Source: DASSUW01 sp963844205
GTDB taxonomy: Bacteria; Actinomycetota; Thermoleophilia; Solirubrobacterales; Solirubrobacteraceae
Assembly (NCBI GenBank): GCA_963844205.1
Contig: CAWJNK010000005.1
Coordinates: forward strand, 1-64,000
DNA: 64,000 nucleotides
Reading direction: 5' to 3'
This document shows positions 44,126-53,494 of the stretch, piece by piece (the stretch's first letter is position 1; every line of letters starts with the position of its first letter). The notes under the pieces are model-generated. The model searched no databases. It saw only the letters and a list, made by a program, of their open reading frames with translations, and was not told the origin of the DNA. The position numbers and the translations under genes are program-made.

Positions 44126-45072
44126 GGGTAGATGGCCGCGCGGACCCTGCGCGCGACGGCTTCGAGCGCACTGGGATCCGGATAGGACTCCTGGGCCCCG
44201 AGGCGCGCGACCGCGCACGCGGCGGCCGCTGCCGCGAGCCGCGCCGCGACGACCGGCGGCAGTCGGTCGATGATCGCCGTGGCGAGCGTGCCGGCGAAGG
44301 CGTCGCCGGCGCCGGTGGAGTCGACCGCCTCGAGATCGGCGGGCGTGGTGACGAGTGCCTCGCCGTCGGGCCACAGCGTCAGGCATCCCCCGCGCGGCAG
44401 CCGGACGTGGACGTTGCGTGCACCGCGGTCGCGGAGCCGACGGGCGGCGCGGTGCGCGTCCTCCGGCGACTGCACCGGAGTGCCGGTCATCCGCGCCGCC
44501 TCGTCGGAGTTGGGAGTCACGTGATCCGACAGCTCGAGGAGCCGGTCGGTGACACGCCCGGGGCGCGTCGGGTCGAGCACCGTGGAGTGTCCGCTCGAAC
44601 GCGCGGCCTCGAGTGCCGCCACGAGCGCCGTCGGCTCCAGCTCGCTGTCGACGACGAGCACGGACCTCTCGGGCGCGCGACGGACCTCCCCGGCGAGGCG
44701 CGCGCCGTCCTCCTCGTCGAAGGCGGCGTTGGCGCCAGGCGCCATGACCATCGTCTTCGTAGCGCCTTCGCCGACCAGGATCGCGACGAACCCGGTGTCG
44801 GCCGGTGCGCGACGCACGAGCTCGAGCTCGACGCCGGCGGCGCGAGGCCCTCTCAGCGCCTGCTCGGCAAGGTCGTCGATGCCGACGCACCCGCACAGGC
44901 GGGCCGGCCTTCCGAGACGCCGGACCATCACCGAGACGTTGCCGGCCCGGCCGCCGGAGGTTCTCAGCAGCCGCCGCGCGATCAGGCTGACACCGGTCTG
45001 GAGCGCTGCGTCGAGACACAGCAGCGAGTCGGCGTTGATCGTGCCGGCGGCCAGCACCTCGGGCTCAGTCAC
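44122..45072 (-). CDS. PfkB/ribokinase family sugar kinase
   Basis: 316 residues from GTG 45072 (ATG 45141 would add 23 weak residues). LAAGTINADSLLCL and RRLLRTSGGRAGNVSVMVRR are the N-terminal substrate loop (GGxxxN), then VLVVDSELEPTALVAALEAA, VTPNSDEAARMTGTPVQSPE, and the PfkB signature with the catalytic Asp: DLEAVDSTGAGDAFAGTLAT. It phosphorylates a sugar or nucleoside with ATP; the substrate cannot be told. A PfkB kinase (Rv2029c) belongs to the mycobacterial dormancy regulon. It overlaps the flavodoxin stop by 4 bases on the opposite strand. Confidence 0.88.
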   Translation of the reverse strand: MTEPEVLAAGTINADSLLCLDAALQTGVSLIARRLLRTSGGRAGNVSVMVRRLGRPARLCGCVGIDDLAEQALRGPRAAGVELELVRRAPADTGFVAILVGEGATKTMVMAPGANAAFDEEDGARLAGEVRRAPERSVLVVDSELEPTALVAALEAARSSGHSTVLDPTRPGRVTDRLLELSDHVTPNSDEAARMTGTPVQSPEDAHRAARRLRDRGARNVHVRLPRGGCLTLWPDGEALVTTPADLEAVDSTGAGDAFAGTLATAIIDRLPPVVAARLAAAAAACAVARLGAQESYPDPSALEAVARRVRAAIYP

Positions 45073-45241
45073 GCCGGCCCCGGAAGCACGCGCTCGCGAG
45101 ACGCACATTTCTGAAGTAGGTCGCACGCGGGACGACGCCATCCTTCGGTGTGCCGGGCGGTTGCACGGCAGCGGTACCGACCTACACCCCGACCATGCCG
45201 GCGATCACGGTCATTGCACGTCGCCCGTCGTCAGAGTCGCC

Positions 45242-46156
45242 GTGAGGGCGACGGCCGGAACCCGCAGGACGGCCGAGCTTCGATCCCCGAGCGGTCGCCT
45301 GGAGGCCACCTTCATCCCCGGCGTGGGCATGCTCGGCTGGTCGCTTCGACACCGCGGCCGCGAGGTCGTGGCGCATCCCGTGTCGGTGCAGGACTACGTG
45401 CGCACCGGCGAGCCGACGGCGATCGCACTGCTGCACCCGTGGGCCAACCGGCTCCGATCGCCCGAGTACGAGATCGCGGGCCGGCGGGTCGCGCTCGACC
45501 TGGATGCTCCCAACGTCCCTGCGGACCCGAACGGCCTGCCCATGCACGGGCTGGTGGCCGGGTCGCCTCACTGGGAACTGCTCGAGGCGGAGCCGGCGCG
45601 GCTGCGCGGCCGGCTCGACTACGCCGCGCACGAGGAGCTGATGGCCGGCTTCCCGTTCCCGCACGTGCTCGAGCTCGGCGCCGAGCTCACCGACGACCGC
45701 CTCGAGATCGCCACCGAGCTCACACCGACCGGCGACGTGCCGGTCCCGGTCGCGTTCGGGTTCCATCCCTACCTGCGGTTGCCGGACCTCGAGCGCGAGC
45801 GCTGGTGGGTCGAGCTGCCGGTGACCAGCCGCATGGTGCTCGACGAGCGGATGCTGCCGACCGGCCGCAGCGAGCCGGTGCGGATCCCGCCGGGTCCGCT
45901 CGGCGAAGCCGATTACGACGACGCGTTCGACGGGCTCGGCGACCCGCCGGAGTTCGTTCTCGCCGGCGCCGGCCGGCGTGTGACGCTGCGCTTCCTCGAG
46001 GGCTACCGCTTCGCCCAGGTCTTCGCGCCGCGCGGCCGCGACTTCATCTCCTTCGAGCCGATGACCGCGCCGATCAGCCCGTTCGAGAGCGCCCTGACGC
46101 AACTGGCGGCGCCGGGGACGTCCTACCGAGCGCGGTTCGCGATCAGCGTCCGCTAG
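45242..46156 (+). CDS. Aldose 1-epimerase family protein
   Basis: 304 residues from GTG 45242. The galactose-mutarotase fold shows in ATFIPGVGMLGWSLRHRGRE, LLHPWANRLRSPEYEIAGRR, the His in GLPMHGLVAGSPHWELLEAE, VAFGFHPYLRLPDLERERWW (second His), and the Glu in DFISFEPMTAPISPF. It interconverts alpha and beta anomers of hexoses, or hexose 6-phosphates. The upstream 100 bases lack a promoter of the common type. It is divergent from the sugar kinase, so both may serve the same carbohydrate route. Confidence 0.9.
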   Translation: MRATAGTRRTAELRSPSGRLEATFIPGVGMLGWSLRHRGREVVAHPVSVQDYVRTGEPTAIALLHPWANRLRSPEYEIAGRRVALDLDAPNVPADPNGLPMHGLVAGSPHWELLEAEPARLRGRLDYAAHEELMAGFPFPHVLELGAELTDDRLEIATELTPTGDVPVPVAFGFHPYLRLPDLERERWWVELPVTSRMVLDERMLPTGRSEPVRIPPGPLGEADYDDAFDGLGDPPEFVLAGAGRRVTLRFLEGYRFAQVFAPRGRDFISFEPMTAPISPFESALTQLAAPGTSYRARFAISVR

Positions 46157-46226
46157 CGCGACAGCAACGCGCGTGCGGGCGCGCCGTCGCAACCCGCGAT
46201 CTTCAGCGGCAGGCAGGCCACTAAGC
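46153..46226 (-). pseudogene. C-terminal end of a cyclase-family gene (right-hand part at 51150-51463)
   Basis: Minus-strand text LVACLPLKIAGCDGAPARAL and LSR, then TAG. The motif LPLKI-x-G-x-DGAP-x-R is the invariant end of the cyclase family (PF04199, kynurenine formamidase-like). Upstream of it on the same strand the frame loses all likeness. The N-terminal part of such a protein, also on the minus strand, is found at 51150-51463. Confidence 0.55.
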
Positions 46227-46235
46227 TCAACCGAC

Positions 46236-46243
46236 AGAGGCGA
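46236..46243 (+). repeat. 8-bp direct repeat AGAGGCGA, left copy
   Basis: AGAGGCGA occurs here and at 50989-50996, close to the two breakpoints of the cyclase gene. It could be a target-site duplication, but an 8-base match can arise by chance. Confidence 0.2.
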
Positions 46244-46393
46244 AACAGGTTGGCCGACCAGCGCAGCTCGGACGCGTGTCGAATATCCACTTCGGGCTTT
46301 CGACCTGGGCCAGCTCCTCGGTCGCCTCGAGAGCGCCCCTCGCCGGACCTCGCCGACCAGGCACCTCGAGTTCCGTGATCCGATTCGCGGCGG

Positions 46394-47203
46394 TTACGGC
46401 GTACCGGTCGGGGTCTCTGGTGGCGGCTTGGCTATGGGACGGTCGAGGACGAACAGCTCGGCGCCGACGTCTGGATCGAGGTGGTTGGCGCTCAGGAATG
46501 CGCGGACCGTGCAGCCGGTGAGCCGCTCGATAGTCGATCTCAGGTACGGCCGCATAAGCTCCTGAAAGGCCCGCCTCGTGCGTTCGACCGCGTCCGCCTG
46601 GCCACCGGTCAGCAGGCTGCGCTCGGCCTGAGTCAGCAGGTCCTCGAGCACGATGACCATGATGTTGTCGTGGTAGAACGCCTGCGCCTTGGTGGGCCCG
46701 CGCCCGAACTGGCGCGCGCTATAGCGCACGATCGCGCGAGCGACGGCAGCGTTGAGTGTTCCGCCGGCCGGACGCTCGTCGAGGATCTGGGGGGCCGACT
46801 TGTCGTAGTGCCTGCCCTCGTTGAAGCGAACCAGCGTCTCCTCGTCCGCGGGGCTGTCGACGTCGACGATGAAGTCCGCCTTGGCGCTTGCGCTAAGCGT
46901 TTGCGCGCCGGTTGCGCCTGCCAGGTCGAGAGTGGCGCCTTTGCGGCGGATCCGCGGATCTTCGACACCGTAGACGGCGTCGGCGTCGACGATCGCGCGG
47001 ATGAACCTGGTCGACGCGCTGCCGTCGAGCGTCTCGACGGCTGCCCCGACGAGCGTGGTGTCGCCCGGAGCGGCGAGGTCGACCTTGTCGTCAGTCATGG
47101 CCAGCATGTCGCCCCGGCTGAGTAGCTCGACGTCCGTGAACGCCAAGTCCTTGAACGTCGGCGTGTTGCCGCTCAATCGGTAGCGAAACTCAAAACCCGG
47201 CAT
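46394..47203 (-). CDS. Phage decoration-like domain fused to DUF2294
   Basis: 269 residues, ATG 47203 after an AGGAG site. Residues 1-135: PGFEFRYRLSGNTPTFKDLA, VDLAAPGDTTLVGAAVETLD, IVDADAVYGVEDPRIRRKGA, TLDLAGATGAQTLSASAKAD, FIVDVDSPADEETLVRFNEG. This beta-rich text resembles small phage head-decoration proteins (DUF2190-like). Residues about 150-250: LNAAVARAIVRYSARQFGRG, PTKAQAFYHDNIMVIVLEDL, TQAERSLLTGG and ERLTGCTVRAFLSANHLDPD, a complete DUF2294 domain, normally a stand-alone protein of 110-120 residues. I know of no such fusion. Base composition is lower in GC than neighbours. The decoration-like call is tentative; the DUF2294 call is firm. Confidence 0.7.
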   Translation of the reverse strand: MPGFEFRYRLSGNTPTFKDLAFTDVELLSRGDMLAMTDDKVDLAAPGDTTLVGAAVETLDGSASTRFIRAIVDADAVYGVEDPRIRRKGATLDLAGATGAQTLSASAKADFIVDVDSPADEETLVRFNEGRHYDKSAPQILDERPAGGTLNAAVARAIVRYSARQFGRGPTKAQAFYHDNIMVIVLEDLLTQAERSLLTGGQADAVERTRRAFQELMRPYLRSTIERLTGCTVRAFLSANHLDPDVGAELFVLDRPIAKPPPETPTGTP

Positions 47204-47501
47204 GCATCAGCTCCTGCTTGGCCTGAATCGGCCTGCTGTCGCGCAGGTTGCCGACACATTCCCCGGAGCATGCGGCACCGTTACGGGCGCTTCGTTGTGG
47301 TCGGTGTGGAGCACGATTAGCTTGGGTGCTGGCCGGGCGCCCCTTCCCCGGCTCCTGCCGGACCATGGAGGGGCGCCTGTTCGGTTCTTGCCGGACGGAT
47401 TGGATGCTCGCGCATCTGCCCGGACGCGACATGGGGATGTCGCTCCATCTTCGGCCGGGGCAATTACCCCACGGCCTACTCCCCGCCCAGGAGGAGTAGC
47501 G
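47204..47501 (+). other. Intergenic region between divergent cassette genes
   Basis: About 300 bases with no convincing gene; the short readings on both strands have no family likeness. It is less GC-rich than the flanks and holds no TTGnnn-N15-CTAnnn promoter that I could find, in contrast to most gaps in the window. AGGAGG at 47489-47494 is the Shine-Dalgarno of the kinase gene. Confidence 0.5.
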
Positions 47502-50500
47502 TTGCTCGTGCGCGCGGCGCGGGGGCGCCACATCCCCACCGAGATGACGCGCTGGTCCAGCTATCTCTGACGACCCGAGCCGATCGACCGCACAAGGCGA
47601 GCAGTCTCGTAACAGCGGCACTGCTCTTCGCGTCCGTATTCGTTCTTCGCCTGGCGATCACCGAACCGGAGGCGGGGCTCGGCTTCATGCTCGTGCTCCC
47701 TATCGCGCTATTGGCGCTGCACTTCGGCGCGATGGCGGGGCTCTCAGGGGCCGGCGTAGCAACCGCACTGCTGGTTCTCTGGGCAAGCGGCCGGGGACGT
47801 GGATCTGGGCGTCGCGGGCTACGTCGCACGCGTCGTGACGTTTGTCCTCACCGGCGCGTTAGTGGATATCTACGCCGAGCGGCACACGCCGGGCAGCGGC
47901 ATCGGCGGACGAGGCTCCACACGAGGCGGACAGGCGAGTGAGGCGATCGTGGAGCGCATAACGGATGCCTTGCAGCCGGATTCCGTCTTCGTCGTCGACG
48001 CCCGTTCTGGTGAGATCATCTTCAGCAGCAAGTACGCGGAACGCGTCGTGGGTCGCCGGCTGTCGGACATCGCCGACGACTTTCCGATGTTCCACCTCGA
48101 CGGTCGGCCGTATTCGTTTGCGGAGCGCCAGGTCCCGCGGGCGATCAGCTCGGGTGAGCAGATTCTCGAGGAAGACTTCTTTGGCCCCGGCAGCGACGGG
48201 GGTCGTGTCCGCTGGCGGTGCAGCTGCTGGCCGGTGTATGGCGACGGCGGCCGAATCGTCGCGGCTGTCGCGGTCACCCGCGACGTCACCGAACAGACGC
48301 GCCAGCATGAACGCCTCACGTACCTCAGCGCGCTTCTGGAGAACAGCGATGACGCGGTCGTCGCGACGGACGAGCGGTATTTCGTCACCGTCTGGAACAA
48401 GGGCGCCGAGCGGCTTTACGGCCGGAACGCGGCGGACGCGGTCGGGCTGCACGCCGACGAGGTGACTCCAGCGAACCCGAGTGCGGGGCAGCGAACCGAT
48501 CGCGCCGGCAGCTTGCGGAGAATGGCCGCTGGCGTGGTGAAGTGGCCGTCCCCCGCGAGGACGGCACGACGGCCGAGGTGGAGGTAGGCGCCGTCGCGCT
48601 GCGGGGGGAGCACGGCGACGTCACGGGCTATCTCGGCATCCACCGCGACATCAGCGAGCGCAAGCGGGCCGAGCGGAGGTTGAGGGAGGCCCAGCGGCGG
48701 ACTGAGGCGATCCTGGAGAGCATCACTGATGACTTCGTCGCAGTGGACTGTGACTGGCGCTACACCTATATCAACGACCGAGCGTTGCGCAGCACTCAGG
48801 AATGGTTGGGGCGGCCGATCAGCCGCGAGGAGCTGCTCGGGCGCAGCCTTTGGGAGGTCTTTCCGGAGACCGTGGGCACTGTGCCCTACGTCAAGTACCA
48901 CCAGGCGGTTCGGGAGGGGCGCTCGGTGGAGTTCGAGACCTACTTCGCTGCCAAGGACCGTTGGTTCGAGACGCACGTGTATCCGTCCGAGAGCGGCTTG
49001 TCGATCTATTTCCGGACCATCACCGAGCGCAAGCGGGCTGAGGAGGAGACGAGCCGTCGGGCGGACCAGCAGGCACTCGTGGCCACCCTCGGCCTACAGG
49101 CGCTCGGGAGCGACGACCTCCAGCCGCTGCTCGACCACGCGGTCGGCCATGTGGCGCATACGCTCGACGTCGAGCTCGTCGGCATCGTCGAGATCCTTCC
49201 GGGCAGGGACCGGATGTTGCTGCGCGCGGGCGTTGGGTGGACGGAGTGCGAAGTCGGCGAAGTGACCGCGGTGGCGGGCCCTGGCTCGCTGATCCACTAC
49301 ACGATCGTCTCCGGCGAGCCCGTCGTGTCGGAGGACCTTTCCGCGGACGAGCGCTTCGAGGTCTCGCCGATCTTGGCCGGGACCGGTGCGGTCAGCGGGG
49401 CGACCGTGGTGATCGCAGGCCGCGACGAGCCGTTCGGCTCCCTCGGGGTGTTCTCACGAGAGCGCCACACCTTCTCCGGGCACGACCTCGACTTCCTGCA
49501 GGCGGTGGCCAACGTGCTGGCAACCGCGGTCGAGCGCGCACAGGCGGAGGCACGGCTTGAGGAGGTCCGCGACATGGAGCGCCGGCGAATGGCCCGCGAC
49601 CTTCACGACGAGGCCCTCCAGGACCTGACCCACGCCCTCGCGTTGGCGCAAGGCGCTGGCTCGTCCGACGGGGCCGACGCGCTCGTTCCCGCGCTCAAGC
49701 GCGTTGGCGGACAGCTGCGCGGCGCCATCTACGACCTGCGCCTTGAGGAACAGGAAGGCCGGCCGCTTCGCGCGCAGCTCGAGGCGCTGGTCGCGCTCCA
49801 CGACGCTATGGCAGCCGACTGCGACATCGAGCTGGACATGCTCGAGGGGACTCCAACCACGTCGCTCGGCCGCCCAGGCGTCGAGCTGCTCCGGATCGTC
49901 GGCGAGGCGCTCACCAACGCGCGCCGTCACTCCCGCGCCGGCCACGTCCGCGTCAAGACGTGGGGATCCGAGCAAGAGATTCGCGTCGAGGTCGCGGACG
50001 ACGGCGTCGGGTTCGACCCGGCCGCAGCCCCGCCCCGGGAGGGCGGGACAGGCGTCAAGGGAATGGGCGAGCGGGCGGCCCTCATCGGCGCGGACTTGAC
50101 GATCACAAGCGAACCGGACGCTGGGAGCCGTGTGCGTGTCCGGCTCGCGCTCGTCGACGACGACCGTCCGGAGCGGATCCGCGTGCTGCTCGTGGAGGAT
50201 CACGCGGCCGTCCGCGAGGCCATCGCGGCGATGCTCGAACGTGAGCCGGACATCGAGGTCACGGCGCAGGCGGCCTCGCTGGCGGACGCGCGCGACCTGC
50301 TCGACAACGTGGACGTCGCCGTGCTCGACCTCGGACTCCCCGACGGCTACGGCGGCGATCTGATCAAGGAGCTACGGGCGGTCAACAGGCACGCTCAGGC
50401 ACTCGTATTGAGCGGAAGCCTGGACCGCGCCGACATCGCGCGTGCCGTCGAGAGCGGCGCCGCCGGGACGCTGAACAAGACAGTCCACCTCGACGAGCTC

Positions 50501-50821
50501 GTCGACGCCGTGCGCCGTCTGCGAAGGGGCGAGACCCTGCTCCCGCTCGATGAGGTCGTCGAGCTGCTCCGCTACGCCAGCCACGAGCGCGAGCGCGAGT
50601 ACCAGGATCGCCAGGCGATCGCGCAACTCACGCCCCGCGAGCGCGACGTGCTGCAGGCGCTCGCCGGGGGACTCGACAGCCAGGCGATCGCCGACCGCCT
50701 GCATATATCTCTCCGCACCGAGCGCAACCACGCCGCCAACATCCTGGCCAAGCTCGGCGTGCACTCCCAGCTCCAGGCGCTCGTCTTTGCCCTCCGCTAC
50801 GGCGTGGTCGAGATCCGGTAG
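47502..50821 (+). CDS. Membrane multi-PAS/GAF histidine kinase fused to its LuxR-type response regulator (frameshifts)
   Basis: TTG 47502 stands 7 bases after AGGAGG; a frame change before 47570 leads into membrane helices (LVTAALLFASVFVLRLAITE; MLVLPIALLALHFGAMAGLS; VARVVTFVLTGALVDIYAER). Then come PAS 1 (47960-48300), PAS 2 (LLENSDDAVVATDERYFVTV), a frame change near 48490, PAS 3 (LESITDDFVAVDCDWRYTYI), GAF (49080-49550), NarL-type DHp with the phospho-His in MARRDLHDE-like text (MARDLHDEALQDL), and HATPase (VGEALTNARRHSR). Without a stop it continues as a receiver (IRVLLVEDHAAVREAIAAML, phospho-Asp in VAVLDLGLPDGYGG) and LuxR helix-turn-helix (LTPRERDVLQALAGG). GAF kinase plus NarL regulator resembles DevS/DevR, here as one chain. 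Confidence 0.8.
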
Positions 50822-50988
50822 GCAAACGACGCGTCGGTCTGGCCACTCGGACGCCCACCGTCAGTCACGACGCGTCGCCGGTGCGCTGCGAGCCGGCGAG
50901 GTCAGCAGCCGCGTCGCCCCGCGGCGGGCATCGAGGCAAAAATCGCTGCGTCATTTGGCCGAACCCACGACGACACTGCAAGCCGGTA

Positions 50989-50996
50989 AGAGGCGA
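50989..50996 (+). repeat. 8-bp direct repeat AGAGGCGA, right copy
   Basis: Partner of 46236-46243; together they flank 4.7 kb holding the DUF2294 and kinase genes. Weak evidence alone. Confidence 0.2.
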
Positions 50997-51149
50997 GCGG
51001 CTGACCATGCCGCCCGCCTCCCAAATCCGTCTAGTCGATGCTTCGGCCTGCTGCGGCCGATGGCTGCCAGCGCGCCCCCGTGAGGCGTCGCAGAAGCGCC
51101 AGCTGCGCGAGATGCGTGAGTCCGTGCGCGAGCTCGCGGCGGAACGCGC

Positions 51150-51463
51150 AGGGAGACGGCATCGATGCACGCCGCGTCGATCGCGCCCCGGGCGCCGTGG
51201 GCGTCGACGACGGAGCACGGCCCGACGAAGGGGTCCAGCGGCAGCTCGTCCGCGCCGGCCCCGCCGGGCAGGAAGTGGCGCGGGGCGTCGACGTGCGTCC
51301 CCGTGTGCGCGCCGAGTTCGAGCCGCGAGACGTTCGCCGGGTCGCCACGATCGATCGACTTCACCTGCTCGACCGCGACGCCGGGATCTCCCTCGTAGAT
51401 CGGCATGCGCGGCCGGATCGTCACCGACACGTCGATCGGCCGGCCGCTCGGCATCCCGCTCAT
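51150..51463 (-). pseudogene. N-terminal part of a cyclase-family gene
   Basis: From ATG 51463: RPIDVSVTIRPRMPIYEGDP, VEQVKSIDRGDPANVSRLEL and the metal site HTGTHVDAPRHFLPGG, then ELPLDPFVGPCSVVDAHGAR and IDAACIDAV. This is the first half of a cyclase-family (kynurenine formamidase-like) metalloenzyme, including the HxGTHxD zinc motif. After about 51150 likeness ends abruptly. The invariant C-terminus is found 4.9 kb away at 46153-46226 on the same strand, so the gene appears to have been split by an insertion with loss of its middle third. Confidence 0.7.
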
Positions 51464-51466
51464 GGC

Positions 51467-51493
51467 TTGACCACCCCGGCGCGCGGCCTACCC
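51467..51493 (+). promoter_or_regulatory. Promoter of UBP-type zinc finger gene
   Basis: TTGACC-N15-CTACCC, 11 bases before ATG 51505. Confidence 0.55.
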
Positions 51494-51504
51494 CTCGGGA
51501 TCCG

Positions 51505-51765
51505 ATGGTCGCGCCCTGCCCGCACGTGGTCCAGATCCGGCCGGTCAGGCCCCACACCACCGCCGGCTGCGAGGACTGCCTGCGGATCGGCTCGCGGTGG
51601 GTGCACCTGCGGTTGTGCCTGACGTGCGGTCACGTCGGCTGCTGCGACTCGTCGCCGCAGCGCCACGCGCGCCGGCATGCGCTGGCCGCCGGTCATGCGA
51701 TCGTGCGCTCGTTCGAGCCCGGCGAGGACTGGCGCTGGTGCTTCATCGACGAGATGTTCGTCTGA
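51505..51765 (+). CDS. UBP-type zinc finger protein
   Basis: 86 residues, one zf-UBP domain: C5 and H7 in VAPCPHVVQI, CEDCLRIGSRWVHLRLCLTC, GHVGCCDSSPQRHARRHALA and GHAIVRSFEPGEDWRWCFID. Cys and His spacing is that of the ubiquitin-binding zinc finger, found in bacteria as a stand-alone protein with unknown partner. Its end overlaps the end of the convergent cNMP-binding flavoprotein gene; the two families are often neighbours in actinobacteria. Confidence 0.88.
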   Translation: MVAPCPHVVQIRPVRPHTTAGCEDCLRIGSRWVHLRLCLTCGHVGCCDSSPQRHARRHALAAGHAIVRSFEPGEDWRWCFIDEMFV

Positions 51766-53388
51766 CCGGCGCGCTCCGCCAGGTGCTCGTGCACGAGAGC
51801 GGACCGCCATCGCCCCCTCCCCCACCGCCGACGCGACGCGCTTGATCGCCGCGCTGCGCACGTCGCCAGCCGCGAAGACGCCGGGCACGCTCGTCTCGAG
51901 CATCCGGCGCCCGGCACCGCCGGTGACCACGTAGCCGTCCGCGTCGAGCCGGACCCGGTGCGCGAGCCAGCGCGTGTACGGGGTCGCGCCGATGAACACG
52001 AACAGGTACCGGGCGCCGACCCGGCTGTGCTCGCCGCTGCGGCGGTCGTCGACGACGATGTCCTCGAGCTCGTGCTCGCCCACCAGCTCGCGGACCTCGC
52101 TGTGGAGCCGCAGCTCGATCCGCGGGTTGCGGCGGATACGGTCGGCGAGATAGCGCGACATGTTCTCCTCCAGCCTGTCTTCGCGCGCGATCAGGACGAG
52201 GCGGGCGACGTGATCGGCGAGGAACAGCGCGGCCTGCCCGGCCGAGTTGCCGCCGCCGACGATCGCGACGGGGTCGCCCGCGCAGACACGCGCCTCGATC
52301 AGCGTCGCGGCGTAGTAGACGCTCGCGCCCTCGAACTCGTCGAGACGCGGGACCGGCAGCCTGCGGTAGCGCACGCCGCTCGCGACGATGACCGCCCGGG
52401 CGACGAGCTCGCTCCCGTCCTCGAGCGCGACGACGTGGTCGCCGCCCCGCTCGGTCAGCCCGCTCGCCTCGGCCGGCACGCTGATCCGGGCGCCGAAGCG
52501 TCGCGCCTGGACCACCGCGCGCTCGGCCAGCTCGAAACCCGAGATCCCGGCCGGGAAGCCGAGGTAGTTCTCGATCCGCATCGTCGTGCCGGCCTGGCCG
52601 CCGGCGCTGACCGCGTCGACGGTGACGGTGTCCAGGCCCTCGGAGGCGCCGTAGACGGATGCCGCGAGCCCGGCCGGCCCGGCGCCCACGACCACGAGGT
52701 CGCAGACGCCGTCGCGCGGCAGCGGCGTGCGCAGGCCGATCGCGCGTGCCAGCTCGGCGTTGCTCGGGTTGTGCAGCACCCGCTCGCGCCAGAGCACCAC
52801 CGGCGTCTGGTCGGGAGCGACGTGCAACCCGCGCAGGAGCGCTTCGGCCTCCTCGTCGCGCTCGAGGTCGACCCACCGGTGCGGCAGCCGGTTCCTGGCG
52901 GCGAAGTCGCGCAACCGCCGCGAGTCGCGCGAGTAGCAGGATCCGACGATCGTCAGGCCCGCGCCCTGGCCGATCAGGTGCCAGCGCCGGACGAGGAACG
53001 CACGCACGATGACGTCACCCAGGCCGGCATCGTGCGCCACGAGCTCCGGCAGGCGGTCAACCGGCACCGCCAGGAGCTCCCCGCGCTCGATCGCCGACGC
53101 GGTCACGAACGACGCCTGTCCGGTGAGCAGCCCCAGCTCGCCGAGGAACCGGCGAGGGCCGTGGACGGACAGGACGCGCTCGTCGGCGGCGAGCGCGACC
53201 CTGCCGCCGAGGATGACGATCAGCTCGCTCACGAGGTCGCCCTCGCCGAACAGCACGTCACCGGCCTCGAAGCCGCGGCGATCGCCGGCGGGGGCAAGGC
53301 GGGCGACCTGCGCGTCGGTCAGCCGCGGCCACGCGCCGTCGTCGTCGGGCGTCTCGTCGAGCGGGTGGTCGTGTTCCGTTGCGGTCAT
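51693..53388 (-). CDS. cNMP-binding/thioredoxin reductase-like flavoprotein (one frameshift at the end)
   Basis: About 560 residues. Residues 25-140 form a cyclic nucleotide-binding jelly roll (FEAGDVLFGEGDLVSELIVI, HGPRRFLGELGLLTGQASFV); 145-220 a thioredoxin-like insert without CxxC (VGSCYSRDSRRLRDFAARNR); from about 228 a thioredoxin reductase: VVVGAGPAGLAASVYGASEG, SAGGQAGTTMRIENYLGFPA, VAIVGGGNSAGQAALFLADH, and the FAD end VPGVFAAGDVRSAAIKRVAS. The redox CxxC of true thioredoxin reductases is absent. After VGEGAMAVR an extra base near 51805 breaks the frame; without it the sequence ends LVHEHLAERAG. It is probably a redox sensor or reductase gated by cAMP-like ligands. Confidence 0.87.
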
Positions 53389-53459
53389 GTCCCGGCTACT
53401 AGGCCGCGCGACGCATCATGCGACGCCCGGGCCCTCGGCCCACAGGCGGCCGATGGCGC

Positions 53460-53486
53460 TTGTGGCCGAGCCGGCGCGGACTACCA
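53460..53486 (+). promoter_or_regulatory. Promoter of ndh
   Basis: TTGTGG-N15-CTACCA, 8 bases before GTG 53495; it argues against ATG 53453, which lies upstream of it. Confidence 0.5.
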
Positions 53487-53494
53487 CACGGCTC

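Noticed and set aside
46236..50996. AGAGGCGA direct repeat as proof of a transposition
   Set aside because: Eight bases is too short to be significant in GC-rich DNA, and no transposase, integrase or terminal inverted repeat was seen; kept only as a weak hint.
51460..51692. C-terminal extension of the cNMP-binding flavoprotein to 51460
   Set aside because: It reads the UBP zinc-finger gene backwards; the natural end LVHEHLAERAG appears after removing one base near 51805.
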